From the NCBI GenBank assembly GCA_025354985.1, contig JANXLU010000005.1, positions 53,801 through 117,800 on the forward strand: DNA of 64,000 bases, given 5' to 3'. A program made the position numbers and the translations under genes. The stretch's first letter is position 1. Each line of letters begins with the position of its first letter. This stretch comes from Chloroflexota bacterium. GTDB lineage: Bacteria; Chloroflexota; Anaerolineae; J036; Brachytrichaceae. Below the pieces are notes generated by a model. That model was not told the origin of the DNA and did not search any database. It saw nothing but the letters and a program-made list of their open reading frames with translations. Positions 52,807-61,757 of the stretch are shown piece by piece.

Positions 52807-54123
52807 TTAGGAGACTATCGATGCAAGATCCCGGAAGAACCCGGGATATGTTTTGCTCACACTGCCCGCGTCCGTTATGGTGGTCTCACCCGTGGCAACC
52901 AGGGCCGCGACCGCGAGCGACATCGCCACGCGATGATCACCCAGACTGTCTACAACCGCACCATGCAGAGGCGTGGGACCTTCAACTATGAAGCCGTCTC
53001 CGGTTGGTTCGATTTGTGCGCCCATCTTGCGCAGCTCGGTCACAAACCCCTCCAATCGATTGCTCTCCTTTACGCGAAGCTCTTCGGCGTCGCGAATGAC
53101 GGTCGTCCCTTCAGCCTGTGTCGCGGCCACCGCCAACACGGGCAGCTCGTCCATTGTCCGCGCGGTCAAATCTCCACCGACATCGATCGACGAAAGCGCC
53201 TGACAACTAACGGTCAGGTCTGCGACCAACTCACCACCTTCGAAACGCGGATTGTCATGTTCGACGGAGGCGCCCATTGCAAGAAGACAGTCCAATAATC
53301 CGGTGCGGGTGTCATTCATTCCCACGTCACGCAGGATTACTTTGGCACCGGGGACAATACTGGCTGCAACCATGAAGAACGCCGCACTTGAAAAATCTGC
53401 TGGAACTGCGATCGACAGCGGGTTCAGCGTGGTCACCGGCGTCAACATGCTGGACCATAGTGCAGCATCAGCATCGGCTTCCCGCACAATCGTGACGCCC
53501 ATGCTGGCCAGCATCCGCTCGCTATGGTCCCGCGTCGGCGCGGATTCAATCACCTTGGTCGGATTATCAGCATACAAACCCGCAAATAGAATGGCGCTTT
53601 TGACCTGAGCGCTCGCGATTGGACTGGTGTAGGTAATTCCTTTGAGCTTGTGCGATCGGCCGCTGATCTCAATGGGTGCACAGCCATCAGCGTCTTCAAT
53701 CCTGGCGCCCATGCTTCGCAGTGGATCGCTTACACGGCGCATCGGTCGTCGGCGAAGCTGTTCCGTACCATCAAGTGTGCTGCCAAAAGGTTGCCCGGCC
53801 ATCAAACCGGCCAGCAGCCGAATGGTGGCACCTGAGGAGCCGCAAAACAAGGCTTTGCCAGGCGAACGCAACCCATGGAGGCCACGGCCAGTTACGCCCA
53901 GTTTTTCATGGGACATGTGCAGCACGCTCTGGGTGAGCGCTCCAACCACGTCCATGCACGCACGGGTATCGTCACAATCCAGCGGATGATGAATGACGCT
54001 GGTGCCGGAGGCGATCCCGGCCAGCAGTACCGCACGAACGGTAATACTTCGATCACTTGGTACGCGCAATGTGCCGTTCAGAGTTCCGGTTGGGGCTGCA
54101 ATGGTCTTATGCACTGTTTCCAT
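52807..54123 (-). CDS. aroA: EPSP synthase (3-phosphoshikimate 1-carboxyvinyltransferase) with altered active-site motif
   Basis: Transfers the enolpyruvyl group of PEP to shikimate-3-phosphate, 438 residues, two inverse alpha/beta domains. Family motifs present: SAQVKSAILFAGL, RDHSERML, DELPVLAVAA (catalytic Asp), LRVKESNR, GDHRVAMSLAVAAL and SKTYPGFF. Two sites differ from the norm: the invariant PGDKSIS-type loop is VPSDRSIT (Arg25 at the Lys22 position of E. coli, Ser for Gly) and the PEP loop NSGTTMRL is CGSSGATIRLLAG (Ala at the Thr97 position). Six nt separate it from tyrA. Function is still likely given operon context with aroE and tyrA. Confidence 0.93.
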   Translation of the reverse strand: METVHKTIAAPTGTLNGTLRVPSDRSITVRAVLLAGIASGTSVIHHPLDCDDTRACMDVVGALTQSVLHMSHEKLGVTGRGLHGLRSPGKALFCGSSGATIRLLAGLMAGQPFGSTLDGTEQLRRRPMRRVSDPLRSMGARIEDADGCAPIEISGRSHKLKGITYTSPIASAQVKSAILFAGLYADNPTKVIESAPTRDHSERMLASMGVTIVREADADAALWSSMLTPVTTLNPLSIAVPADFSSAAFFMVAASIVPGAKVILRDVGMNDTRTGLLDCLLAMGASVEHDNPRFEGGELVADLTVSCQALSSIDVGGDLTARTMDELPVLAVAATQAEGTTVIRDAEELRVKESNRLEGFVTELRKMGAQIEPTGDGFIVEGPTPLHGAVVDSLGDHRVAMSLAVAALVATGETTITDAGSVSKTYPGFFRDLASIVS

Positions 54124-54129
54124 AACGTG

Positions 54130-55008
54130 TTAAATAACGTTGACACGCTGCCTCCGTGCACGTGCCGCATGGCCAAGATAGTCCCGCAGGCCACTTTCGT
54201 CCTTGCGTTCAATCAGGGCGGTAAGCTGGTCCAGCTGGAATTGAAAGTCGCGAATCGCATCGGCCACGGGCCGCGCATTTGATAGCAGAATATCGGTCCA
54301 CATGACCTCATCACTGGCGGCTACGCGCGATGTGTCACGAAATCCGCCCGCCATCACCCTGAACACATCCGGATTATCCTGACCAGCGCGCTCGGCAGTG
54401 GTCATGAGTGCAAGCGCCAGCGAATATGGAAGATGGCTTGAGATGGCGAGCGTAGCGTCGTGCCGCTCGGCATCCAACTCAATGGTACGCGCACCTGCGG
54501 CGCGGGCCAGTTCTTCGACCACACAAAATGCCTGCTCGGTCGTGCGTTTGGTACGGGTAAGCAACCAGGGTCTCCCATGATATAGACCGGCTTCCGCTAC
54601 ATCCATGCCCGCGGTCTCTTTGCCGCACATTGGGTGGCTGCCAACAGCAGCGAGGTGCTCTGGAAGCTGGTCCATCGCGCGTACGATTTCGAGTTTGGTG
54701 CTCCCAAGATCCGTAATGACCGCGCCAATTCTTGCGAGGTCTGCACACTCGGCCAACTGGGCAACGACGGTGCGGACAGGTGTGGCGAGGACAATGATGT
54801 CAGCTGCGGCAACGGCACCCCTAAAGTCCTGGGTGGCCTCATCAACAATGTTGCGGTTTAGGGCTTGCGCAACTGTTTCAGCACGCCGGGCGACTCCTGT
54901 TACAAAATACTTACCGCGCACGGCCATTGCAAGGGAAGCGCCCATCAGCCCGAGCCCGACAATAACCAGCCGGGGCTGGGTGTTTGAAGAATTGGTCACG
55001 CGTTCCAA
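54130..55008 (-). CDS. tyrA: Prephenate dehydrogenase
   Basis: Oxidatively decarboxylates prephenate to 4-hydroxyphenylpyruvate (or arogenate to tyrosine), 292 residues. NAD-binding VGLGLMGASLAMAV starts near residue 17; the catalytic His lies in GSHPMCGKETAGM, and GGFRDTSRVAASD is a family motif. The start is uncertain: TTG at 55008 or GTG at 54999. It abuts the divergent tgt-like gene with no intergenic space, so the promoters must overlap coding sequence. First gene of the aromatic operon. Confidence 0.93.
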   Translation of the reverse strand: MERVTNSSNTQPRLVIVGLGLMGASLAMAVRGKYFVTGVARRAETVAQALNRNIVDEATQDFRGAVAAADIIVLATPVRTVVAQLAECADLARIGAVITDLGSTKLEIVRAMDQLPEHLAAVGSHPMCGKETAGMDVAEAGLYHGRPWLLTRTKRTTEQAFCVVEELARAAGARTIELDAERHDATLAISSHLPYSLALALMTTAERAGQDNPDVFRVMAGGFRDTSRVAASDEVMWTDILLSNARPVADAIRDFQFQLDQLTALIERKDESGLRDYLGHAARARRQRVNVI

Positions 55009-56124
55009 GTGTACTCGAACGGGTATACTGATTTAATCAGCACGGAGCTTGACCTTCCACATGGCGTATTGACACTGCCAGCCTACCTCCCGGATGCCAC
55101 GCACGCCATTGTGCGCGGTCTGGATGCCACGGATGTAGCCGACGTCGGAATCGACGCTCTGGTGATGAACACGTTTCATCTGATGCAGCGTCCAGGCATA
55201 ACAACCATCAAAGCCCTGGGCGGGCTGCATAAGATGAGTAACTGGTCGCGACCAATCGTTACCGACAGCGGTGGATTTCAAGCCTATAGCATGATCCGCG
55301 AAAACAGCAAGTATGGCTCGCTGACGGACAAGGGAATCATCTTTCGTCCGGAAAACGGCGGTGACAAAATCGTGTTTACGCCGGAAAAAAGTATACAGTT
55401 GCAAGTGAGTTTTGGCGCTGACGTGGTCATTTGCCTGGATGACTGTACCCATGTGGATGACAGCAATGAAATTCAGGAGACCAGTGTGCGTCGCACCATT
55501 GCCTGGGCACGCCGCTGCCGGGACGAATTTGTCAAGTTGACCGGTCAAATCCCTGGGTCAGCGAAGGTGCGCGCAGAAGGATCCGCCCTGCCGATGCTAT
55601 TCGCGGTAATTCAAGGAGGAGGCGACAAGTCCTTGCGAAAACTGTGCGCGGAAGCATTGCTCGAAATGGGCTTTGACGGCTATGGCTACGGCGGCTGGCC
55701 ACTGGATAAACAGGGCAACCTGGTGGCCGACATTGTGGGATACACACGCGAATGTGTGCCGTCCACGTTCCCGATGCACGCGCTTGGGATTGGTCATCCC
55801 CGCAGCGTAATTGAATGCGTGCAGATGGGTTATGAGTTGTTTGACTGCGCCATGCCAACGCGGGACGCACGACACGGGCGCCTTTATGTCGGCAACCCAT
55901 TGTCTGGAGACTGGCGATATGTTTATGTGGAAGATGACAAACACATCAAGGAAAGCCGACCGCTTGATAGCGGGTGCGACTGCAGGACATGCCGCGGCTA
56001 CAGTGTTGGTTACCTGCATCACCTTTACAAAATCAAGGATATGGGATTCGCCAGGCTGGCGACCATCCACAACCTGCGCTTTATGTCGCGGATGATGACC
56101 GGCTTGCAGGCACAATACAATTAG
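55009..56124 (+). CDS. Divergent tRNA-guanine transglycosylase family protein
   Basis: A 371-residue TIM-barrel base-exchange enzyme of the queuine/archaeosine tRNA-ribosyltransferase family. Retained features are IVTDSGGFQAYSM (the general acid/base Asp), CLDDCTHVDDS, FAVIQGGG, the nucleophile region FDCAMPTRDARHG and the zinc site CDCRTC plus His in GYLHHLYK. Differences from bacterial Tgt are LPDATHAIVRGL in place of the usual PVGT(Q/R)A loop and YGGWPLDKQG in place of GGLAVGE, near the substrate base. The precursor base is therefore uncertain. Starts at GTG directly abutting divergent tyrA. A DinB-like gene follows after 5 nt. Confidence 0.88.
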   Translation: MYSNGYTDLISTELDLPHGVLTLPAYLPDATHAIVRGLDATDVADVGIDALVMNTFHLMQRPGITTIKALGGLHKMSNWSRPIVTDSGGFQAYSMIRENSKYGSLTDKGIIFRPENGGDKIVFTPEKSIQLQVSFGADVVICLDDCTHVDDSNEIQETSVRRTIAWARRCRDEFVKLTGQIPGSAKVRAEGSALPMLFAVIQGGGDKSLRKLCAEALLEMGFDGYGYGGWPLDKQGNLVADIVGYTRECVPSTFPMHALGIGHPRSVIECVQMGYELFDCAMPTRDARHGRLYVGNPLSGDWRYVYVEDDKHIKESRPLDSGCDCRTCRGYSVGYLHHLYKIKDMGFARLATIHNLRFMSRMMTGLQAQYN

Positions 56125-56129
56125 TAATC

Positions 56130-56633
56130 ATGACTCACCCACTTGTAAATCAACTTAAATTTGCACGGTCCGAGTGGCAGCGCGGACTGGACGGCGTGTC
56201 CGATGCGGATGGCGGACGGCGGTTTGAGCCCATCAACAGCCTGGGCTGGATCGTGGGGCATATGGCTTGGCACGAAAATCTTTGCTGGAATGTCCGTGGG
56301 CAAAATGTCAATCCAGCCCCACAATTACACGATGTGGTTGGATACGGGAAACCCGCATCCACACCAGCCTTGAGCGAAATGCAGGCAGCTTGGCGCGCGG
56401 TTACGGCCGCTGCCGAGCCGTATTTGGAAGCACTTGACACGACCGCCTTGCTAACACATTGGACACGCAATGGCAAGATGCACCCGGAGTCCATTGGCAC
56501 TGTGATCCAGCGGGTGATCTATCACTATTTGTTTCATACCGGTGAATCCCAAGCCATTCGCCAACTGTTGAATCACCCCGGTAGACCCGAATACATCGGG
56601 GACTTTGGAGCCGAATACGCCTATCGACCGTGA
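56130..56633 (+). CDS. DinB-fold protein (DinB/YfiT superfamily)
   Basis: A 167-residue four-helix-bundle protein of the DinB/YfiT superfamily. Candidate metal histidines are in GHMAWHENLCW (about residue 47) and YHYLFHTGESQAI (about 133-141), the spacing expected for the superfamily's three-His site. Members include thiol-dependent transferases (for bacillithiol or mycothiol) and many of unknown function. It starts 5 nt after the tgt-like gene and its stop overlaps the next gene as GTGA, so the two are translationally coupled. Confidence 0.82.
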   Translation: MTHPLVNQLKFARSEWQRGLDGVSDADGGRRFEPINSLGWIVGHMAWHENLCWNVRGQNVNPAPQLHDVVGYGKPASTPALSEMQAAWRAVTAAAEPYLEALDTTALLTHWTRNGKMHPESIGTVIQRVIYHYLFHTGESQAIRQLLNHPGRPEYIGDFGAEYAYRP

Positions 56634-57511
56634 GCTTGAAGGATCATACGACGGCGCTCGCCGCTGTGATCGGCGCGTTAAGGGCCAGCCCAAAATATCA
56701 GCATGTCTGCGATGATGTTCTCGCCCGGGTCGCGTTGACAGAACTGACCAAATTTCCACGCCCGGCCGATGCAATCAAGGAAGCCAAAAATACGCTTCAT
56801 CAAATTGGCGCGGCGTATCTCATTGACCGGCCCAATTACGCGGCCTGGCTACGTGACATTGAGCATGGTTGGTCGGCCGATGCAACAACTGCTGGAAAGG
56901 CCACGCATACCGAACGCATCCTGGCCCATCATGCCTCTACGCGCGAGCGCCTCCCGATCCTGAGTACGTTTTACCCCGTGATTTTTGAGGCGATCAGGGA
57001 CCTTGCCGGACCAAATGGGCGGCGCTCACAAGTTGAGTCTTTGCTTGACGTGGCGTGCGGTCTCAATCCGCTTTGTCGTCCCTGGATGCCCATATCGTCG
57101 GAATGTGACTACGTAGGTTTGGATGTGTTCGAGGACATGATCGCGTTTATCAATGCGGTGTACGCAACCTGGCGCGTGCGCGGGTGCGCGCGAGCATGCG
57201 ATTGCTCACGCCCAACCGAAGGCGCAGCCGGCCCGCACTTCATGCGCCATTATGACGTTGCCTTTCTGTTCAAGTGCCTGCCTGTCATGGATATGGTTGA
57301 ACGCGGATCGGCGCGCAGGCTTTTGGATGCCATTCGCGCAACCTACCTTGTTGTGAGCTATCCAATTGCCAGCCTTGGCGGCCATGCACGCAACATGGCC
57401 GCCACGTACGAAGCGCAATTTAACGACTTGATCGCCGATCGTGGCTGGATCGTGCGCAAGCTCACGTTTTCAACCGAGCTCGTGTTCGTGGTCCGGTGTG
57501 CAACGATCTAG
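56630..57511 (+). CDS. 16S rRNA (guanine-1405-N7)-methyltransferase-like protein (Rmt/FmrO family)
   Basis: A 293-residue SAM-dependent methyltransferase resembling aminoglycoside-resistance enzymes of the ArmA/Rmt/FmrO group. The N-terminal helical domain has SPKYQHVCDDV (20-30), AKNTLHQIGAAYL (52-64) and HASTRERLPILSTFYPVIF (101-119). The SAM site is SLLDVACGLNPLCRPWM (137-153), followed by DYVGLDVFEDMIAFINA. FLFKCLPVMDM (212-222), VVSYPIASLGG (241-251) and STELVFVV (281-288) complete the family pattern. G1405 methylation blocks 4,6-disubstituted deoxystreptamine aminoglycosides. A Cys-rich insert (186-192, CARACDC) is unusual. GTG start, coupled to the DinB gene. No aminoglycoside biosynthesis genes nearby; base composition like its neighbours. 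Confidence 0.87.
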   Translation: MSLKDHTTALAAVIGALRASPKYQHVCDDVLARVALTELTKFPRPADAIKEAKNTLHQIGAAYLIDRPNYAAWLRDIEHGWSADATTAGKATHTERILAHHASTRERLPILSTFYPVIFEAIRDLAGPNGRRSQVESLLDVACGLNPLCRPWMPISSECDYVGLDVFEDMIAFINAVYATWRVRGCARACDCSRPTEGAAGPHFMRHYDVAFLFKCLPVMDMVERGSARRLLDAIRATYLVVSYPIASLGGHARNMAATYEAQFNDLIADRGWIVRKLTFSTELVFVVRCATI

Positions 57512-57515
57512 GTCA

Positions 57516-58700
57516 TTAAGCCTTGTCAGGCAGCACAGCGATCCCCGGTAGTGTCTTGCCCTCCAAGAATTCAAGCGAGGCTCCGCCACCCGTGCTGATA
57601 TGGGTAATTTTGTCCGCCAGGCCGGCCTGTTCAATAGCGGCCACGCTGTCACCGCCACCGACAATACTGATTGCGGCAGAATCTGCCACCGCATGGGCCA
57701 ATGCATTTGTACCAAGCGCAAAAGCCGGCATTTCAAAAACACCCATGGGCCCATTCCAAACCACCATCCGCGCCGTTTTGACCGCCGCACTGTAGGCTGC
57801 GATGGTGGCCGGGCCAATATCCAGAATCCGCCAGCCAGGTTCCACTCCGGAAACGCCAACCACCTTGTGGTGTGCATCAGCCGCGAACTTGTCGGCGACA
57901 GTCGCATCTATTGGCAGCATCAACTTGTCACCGGCTGCGGCCAATACCGTTCGTGCGGCATCCAAGGCAGATTCCTCAACGAGAGAATCACCCATTTGCA
58001 ACCCCTGCGCCTTAAAAAATGTGTTGGCCATGCCGCCACCAATGAGCAGCTTGTCGACCAAAGGCAGAAGGTTCTGAATCACGGGCAGCTTGTCGCTGAT
58101 CTTGGCCCCACCCAGAATTGCGACCAAGGGTCGCTCTGGAGCGTCCAGCACCTTCCCAAGGAATGCGATCTCCTTTTCCATGAGCAGGCCGGCTGCACTA
58201 GGCAAGAAGTGCGCCACGGCCTCGGTGCTGGCGTGTGCACGGTGTGCGCTGCCAAACGCGTCGTTTATGTAAACATCACCAAGTTCGGCGAGCTCTTTTG
58301 CAAACGCGGGATCATTCTTCTCTTCTTCTTTATGATATCGTGTGTTTTCTACTACCAGAACCCCGCCATCGGCCAGCGCTCGTGAGGCCAGGACGGCCCG
58401 CTCACCAACACAATCATCTGCAAATGCCACTTCTGTGCCGATCAGCTCAGACAATCTGGTCGCAGTTGGCTTCAGGCTTTGAGCCGGGTCAATACTCTTG
58501 GGGCGCCCCAAGTGGGACATTAATATCACCCGAGCACCTGCGGTTCGCAGCGCCTGAATCGTGGGTTGTGCTCCGCGGATACGCGTGTCGTCTGTAATGC
58601 GACCTTGTTTGTCCAGAGGCACGTTAAAGTCAACGCGCACCAACGCACGTTTGCCCGCTAGCGCGCCTAAATCGCCAATCGTATGTTTGTTGAGAGCCAT
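57516..58700 (-). CDS. pgk: Phosphoglycerate kinase
   Basis: Glycolytic and gluconeogenic enzyme, 394 residues, cytoplasmic. [21 protein letters not shown] and [12 protein letters not shown] mark the N-terminal substrate domain; [10 protein letters not shown] and [13 protein letters not shown] mark the nucleotide domain. It converges on the Rmt-like gene (4-bp gap) and follows the subtilase gene by 37 bp. No gap or tpi gene is nearby. Confidence 0.97.
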   Translation of the reverse strand: MALNKHTIGDLGALAGKRALVRVDFNVPLDKQGRITDDTRIRGAQPTIQALRTAGARVILMSHLGRPKSIDPAQSLKPTATRLSELIGTEVAFADDCVGERAVLASRALADGGVLVVENTRYHKEEEKNDPAFAKELAELGDVYINDAFGSAHRAHASTEAVAHFLPSAAGLLMEKEIAFLGKVLDAPERPLVAILGGAKISDKLPVIQNLLPLVDKLLIGGGMANTFFKAQGLQMGDSLVEESALDAARTVLAAAGDKLMLPIDATVADKFAADAHHKVVGVSGVEPGWRILDIGPATIAAYSAAVKTARMVVWNGPMGVFEMPAFALGTNALAHAVADSAAISIVGGGDSVAAIEQAGLADKITHISTGGGASLEFLEGKTLPGIAVLPDKA

Positions 58701-58737
58701 GGCGTCAAATTATCCCGCACCGCCGGCCAATTTTCGC

Positions 58738-61155
58738 CTATCGCTCGGCAACCGCCTGCTTAACCGCTGCAAAGGCGTCTACCATACCGTATCCGATGAC
58801 ATTCCGGGGTTGGGCAGGAGCGCCCGATTCAGCGCATCCAATTGCGGCTGCTCCACGATAGGGGCTGACGGATTGGCGTAATATCGCTTCGGTGCGATCA
58901 ATATTTCCGATCAACTTTGGATTGGCGGACCACATAAGCGCCACGATACCTGCGACATGCGGACCGGCCATGCTCGTGCCACTGTTTGCCATGTATTTAT
59001 TGTGTGGCACGGACGATATGACCTCCACGCCAGGGGCAATCACGTCAGGCTTTATACGACCGCTGCCGTCACTCGTCACCGGCCCGCGGCTGCTGAAATC
59101 CGCGATGTCTCCGCGCGCGTCATAGGCGCCAACCGTAAACACGTCTCCGTAGATGGCTGGCGCCGCGGTGACGCTACTGCAAGCAGGTCCGCTGTTGCCC
59201 GCTGAAACCGCCATGAAAATGCCGGCTGTCCGCAGGGCGTGCACGGCGTCAATGTAGACGTTTGGGTCACATCCTTCAAGATCAGGGCATCCCCATGAGT
59301 TATTGACCACATTGGCGCCAAGATCCGGCCGTCCCTGGGTAAACGGGTCTCCCAGCTGCGGATGAGGGGCGAGCATAAACTGCATGCAATCCAAATAAAC
59401 GGCCGGGTTGCCGAGGTTGCGAGCCAGGTTAACGCAGCCGATCCATTTGGCATCAGGGGCCACGCCCGTAGTTTTGCCAAGAACCGTCCCCATGGTGTGC
59501 GTTCCATGTTCACCATAGTCGACAGGGGATGGCTGCCCACCCCATGGATCGAACCAGTTATATTGATCGCCTTTTATAGTCGCATCCGTCGAACCGCGAT
59601 ACGCATCTCTGAGATTCTCGTGCACGCCGTCGATCCCGCTGTCACCATTGCCAACCACAATACCCGCGCCACGGGTTTCAAACCACGTCCATACACGATC
59701 CGCGCCAGTCTGCTTGATTCCCCAAGGAACGACCGACGGACGGCCAGTTGACACATCCCCGGGCGAGGTGAACTGAGGCGCGGGGACGCCACCCAACGCA
59801 CGCGACAGCGGATGATGATGCGGGCTGGCCAGCACGCGGTCAACGTCCGATCGGGTCATAAGCCAGCGCGATAGGAGCGCACCACCATCCAGCGGGCTCT
59901 CAATTTCGATGGCGTTGACGAGGTAGTATGGCTTTGTGCGAAATCCAAACTGCGTTAGCTGTGATCGCAGTTCAAATTGATTTGCAGTTGCAAAGGTCGT
60001 CAACACTTTGTAGGTTGCTTCGGCACGCGTGGCCGGCACCGGTATGGACGCGATGCTCTCCAGATCCGCCTTCTGCTTCATGATTACAAAAATGCGATCG
60101 GCATACAAGCCGGGTTGACCCAGCACGATGTATGCGGCCGCTGCCGCGGCCAGGGCACCCGCGGCCATGCCAACTGTCATCACCTTATTCTGTGATGTCA
60201 TGGACCTGCGCCAACGAGACAGGACTATTGATAGGGCTACCGAGAGCACAAATGCCAGCAACGCCGTAAGCGGCATCACGCCAGGAATGTCATCACCACC
60301 CAAAACAATGTTGAATTCCTTGCTATCGACAAAAGCCAGCGGTCCAAATGCGATTCCCGCGGCCAAAAGCCCGGCACCACTTCTGCCATTTGGGCCGTGA
60401 CCAGCCAACCGAGCAAATGCAATACCGGCCGCGGGAACCGCCGCCAACAACAACAGCACATGACCGTTAAAGCCAAAGGACTTGCACAACAGCATAGTCA
60501 GCACACCAAGCGCCACGCCGCGCAACAGCGTAGCGACCCCGCTGGCGTCGCTTGGGCCATCAAACGCCGGCGCAAGCACGAGTTCGTCCAATGTCACGAG
60601 CCACAGCCCCAATGACATGGATACGATTCCAGCAAGGATCGAATCCAGGACGGAACCCAAAGCCCCACGGACCAACCACGGCAACCAGGCGACGACTACG
60701 AAGGGCAAAACCCACAGCGCCGCCGTACGCGACAGTGGCGCCAACAACCCGCGTTTGGACGCCAAAAACCGCAATAAAACTACGACCAGAAGTGACGTGA
60801 ACCCGACGGTGGCATAGGCCGAGACGTCCTGGCCTGCGGCAAACAGCTGCACCGGCGCGCTCATCATCAAGATTAGGGCGCCTGCCAACCACAAGGTGGA
60901 AATTGCCCGAATCCGGCGCCAACTTTTGGCCAGACGCAAAAGAAGGCACAGGACAGCCATCAGACCGGCCTGAGCCAGCGATAGTAGCGGTGTGGCAGCC
61001 ACCGGACGAACAGCGTCATTTGCCGTCTCGAACTGTTGCCAAACAAACACGACCACCGGCATCAAGCTGGCGATGACAATACCGGCGAGCAACACTGCGG
61101 CCAGCGCAACCCCGAGCAGAGTTCGACGTGCATCAGACGTGGCAGATGACGTCAC
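58738..61155 (-). CDS. Polytopic membrane protein fused to an S8 subtilisin-like protease
   Basis: An 805-residue protein. About eleven hydrophobic helices occupy residues ~10-400; the C-terminal half is an S8 peptidase with catalytic Asp505 (GNGDSGIDG), His553 (GEHGTHTMG), the oxyanion Asn in VNNSWGC and Ser728 (NSGTSMAGPHVAG). The protease domain would lie outside the membrane. The GTG at 61155 overlaps the NUDIX stop (GTGA); upstream in-frame codons lie within the NUDIX gene. No propeptide or cleavable signal is obvious, so the enzyme probably stays membrane-bound. Confidence 0.88.
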   Translation of the reverse strand: MTSSATSDARRTLLGVALAAVLLAGIVIASLMPVVVFVWQQFETANDAVRPVAATPLLSLAQAGLMAVLCLLLRLAKSWRRIRAISTLWLAGALILMMSAPVQLFAAGQDVSAYATVGFTSLLVVVLLRFLASKRGLLAPLSRTAALWVLPFVVVAWLPWLVRGALGSVLDSILAGIVSMSLGLWLVTLDELVLAPAFDGPSDASGVATLLRGVALGVLTMLLCKSFGFNGHVLLLLAAVPAAGIAFARLAGHGPNGRSGAGLLAAGIAFGPLAFVDSKEFNIVLGGDDIPGVMPLTALLAFVLSVALSIVLSRWRRSMTSQNKVMTVGMAAGALAAAAAAYIVLGQPGLYADRIFVIMKQKADLESIASIPVPATRAEATYKVLTTFATANQFELRSQLTQFGFRTKPYYLVNAIEIESPLDGGALLSRWLMTRSDVDRVLASPHHHPLSRALGGVPAPQFTSPGDVSTGRPSVVPWGIKQTGADRVWTWFETRGAGIVVGNGDSGIDGVHENLRDAYRGSTDATIKGDQYNWFDPWGGQPSPVDYGEHGTHTMGTVLGKTTGVAPDAKWIGCVNLARNLGNPAVYLDCMQFMLAPHPQLGDPFTQGRPDLGANVVNNSWGCPDLEGCDPNVYIDAVHALRTAGIFMAVSAGNSGPACSSVTAAPAIYGDVFTVGAYDARGDIADFSSRGPVTSDGSGRIKPDVIAPGVEVISSVPHNKYMANSGTSMAGPHVAGIVALMWSANPKLIGNIDRTEAILRQSVSPYRGAAAIGCAESGAPAQPRNVIGYGMVDAFAAVKQAVAER

Positions 61156-61757
61156 GGTTGGGCAGCCCCCGCAAGACGCGCCCCATAAACGACGAGTGCC
61201 GCCATGAGGTTGCCATTTTCGATTTTGCCTGCGCCCACGGCCGCAATTAGGTCGGTAACGTGGTACCAATCCGACTGGATTATTTCAAAAGCCTCTGGTG
61301 CGGGGGCACGCTGCTCAAGGTTGGTAGCGTGCAAAACGTGGCAGATCTTGTTCGTCCGCCGGCTGTCCACGCGGAATTGCCCGATTTTGACAACCGTATG
61401 CGCATACCAGCCCGTTTCCTCAAGCAGCTCGCGTCGACCGGCATCTTCTGGGGATTCACCGGGTGCAATACCACCGCCTGGAAATTCATCGACGACCTTA
61501 TTCGGCGGGTAGTTGTATTGGTGGCTGACCAATAGCCGACCGGTCGCGTCCTCGGCAATGATCAGTACAAACGACTGGGCACCGGGTGAATATAACCACT
61601 TGGTTCGCTCCCCATCGGGCGACTGAACTGTGTCCTCAACCAGACGCAACCGCGGATGATCAAACACCACCCGTGAATCGATCTGCTGCCAGGGTTTCGC
61701 AAAAGGCCTGGCCGACTCCTGCGACCGTTCGTCGGCGATGTTACGGTTACCTGCCAT
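61152..61757 (-). CDS. NUDIX hydrolase (ADP-ribose pyrophosphatase-like)
   Basis: A 201-residue NUDIX protein. The Nudix box is visible as GGGIAPGESPEDAGRRELLE continuing EETGWY, matching GX5EX7REUXEEXGU. The N-terminal VFDHPRLRLVEDTVQSPDGE and SHQYNYPPNKVVDEFPGG are typical of the ADP-ribose pyrophosphatase subgroup. The start ATG overlaps the M20 peptidase stop by 11 nt and its own stop overlaps the subtilase start, giving a chain of coupled genes. Confidence 0.92.
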   Translation of the reverse strand: MAGNRNIADERSQESARPFAKPWQQIDSRVVFDHPRLRLVEDTVQSPDGERTKWLYSPGAQSFVLIIAEDATGRLLVSHQYNYPPNKVVDEFPGGGIAPGESPEDAGRRELLEETGWYAHTVVKIGQFRVDSRRTNKICHVLHATNLEQRAPAPEAFEIIQSDWYHVTDLIAAVGAGKIENGNLMAALVVYGARLAGAAQP

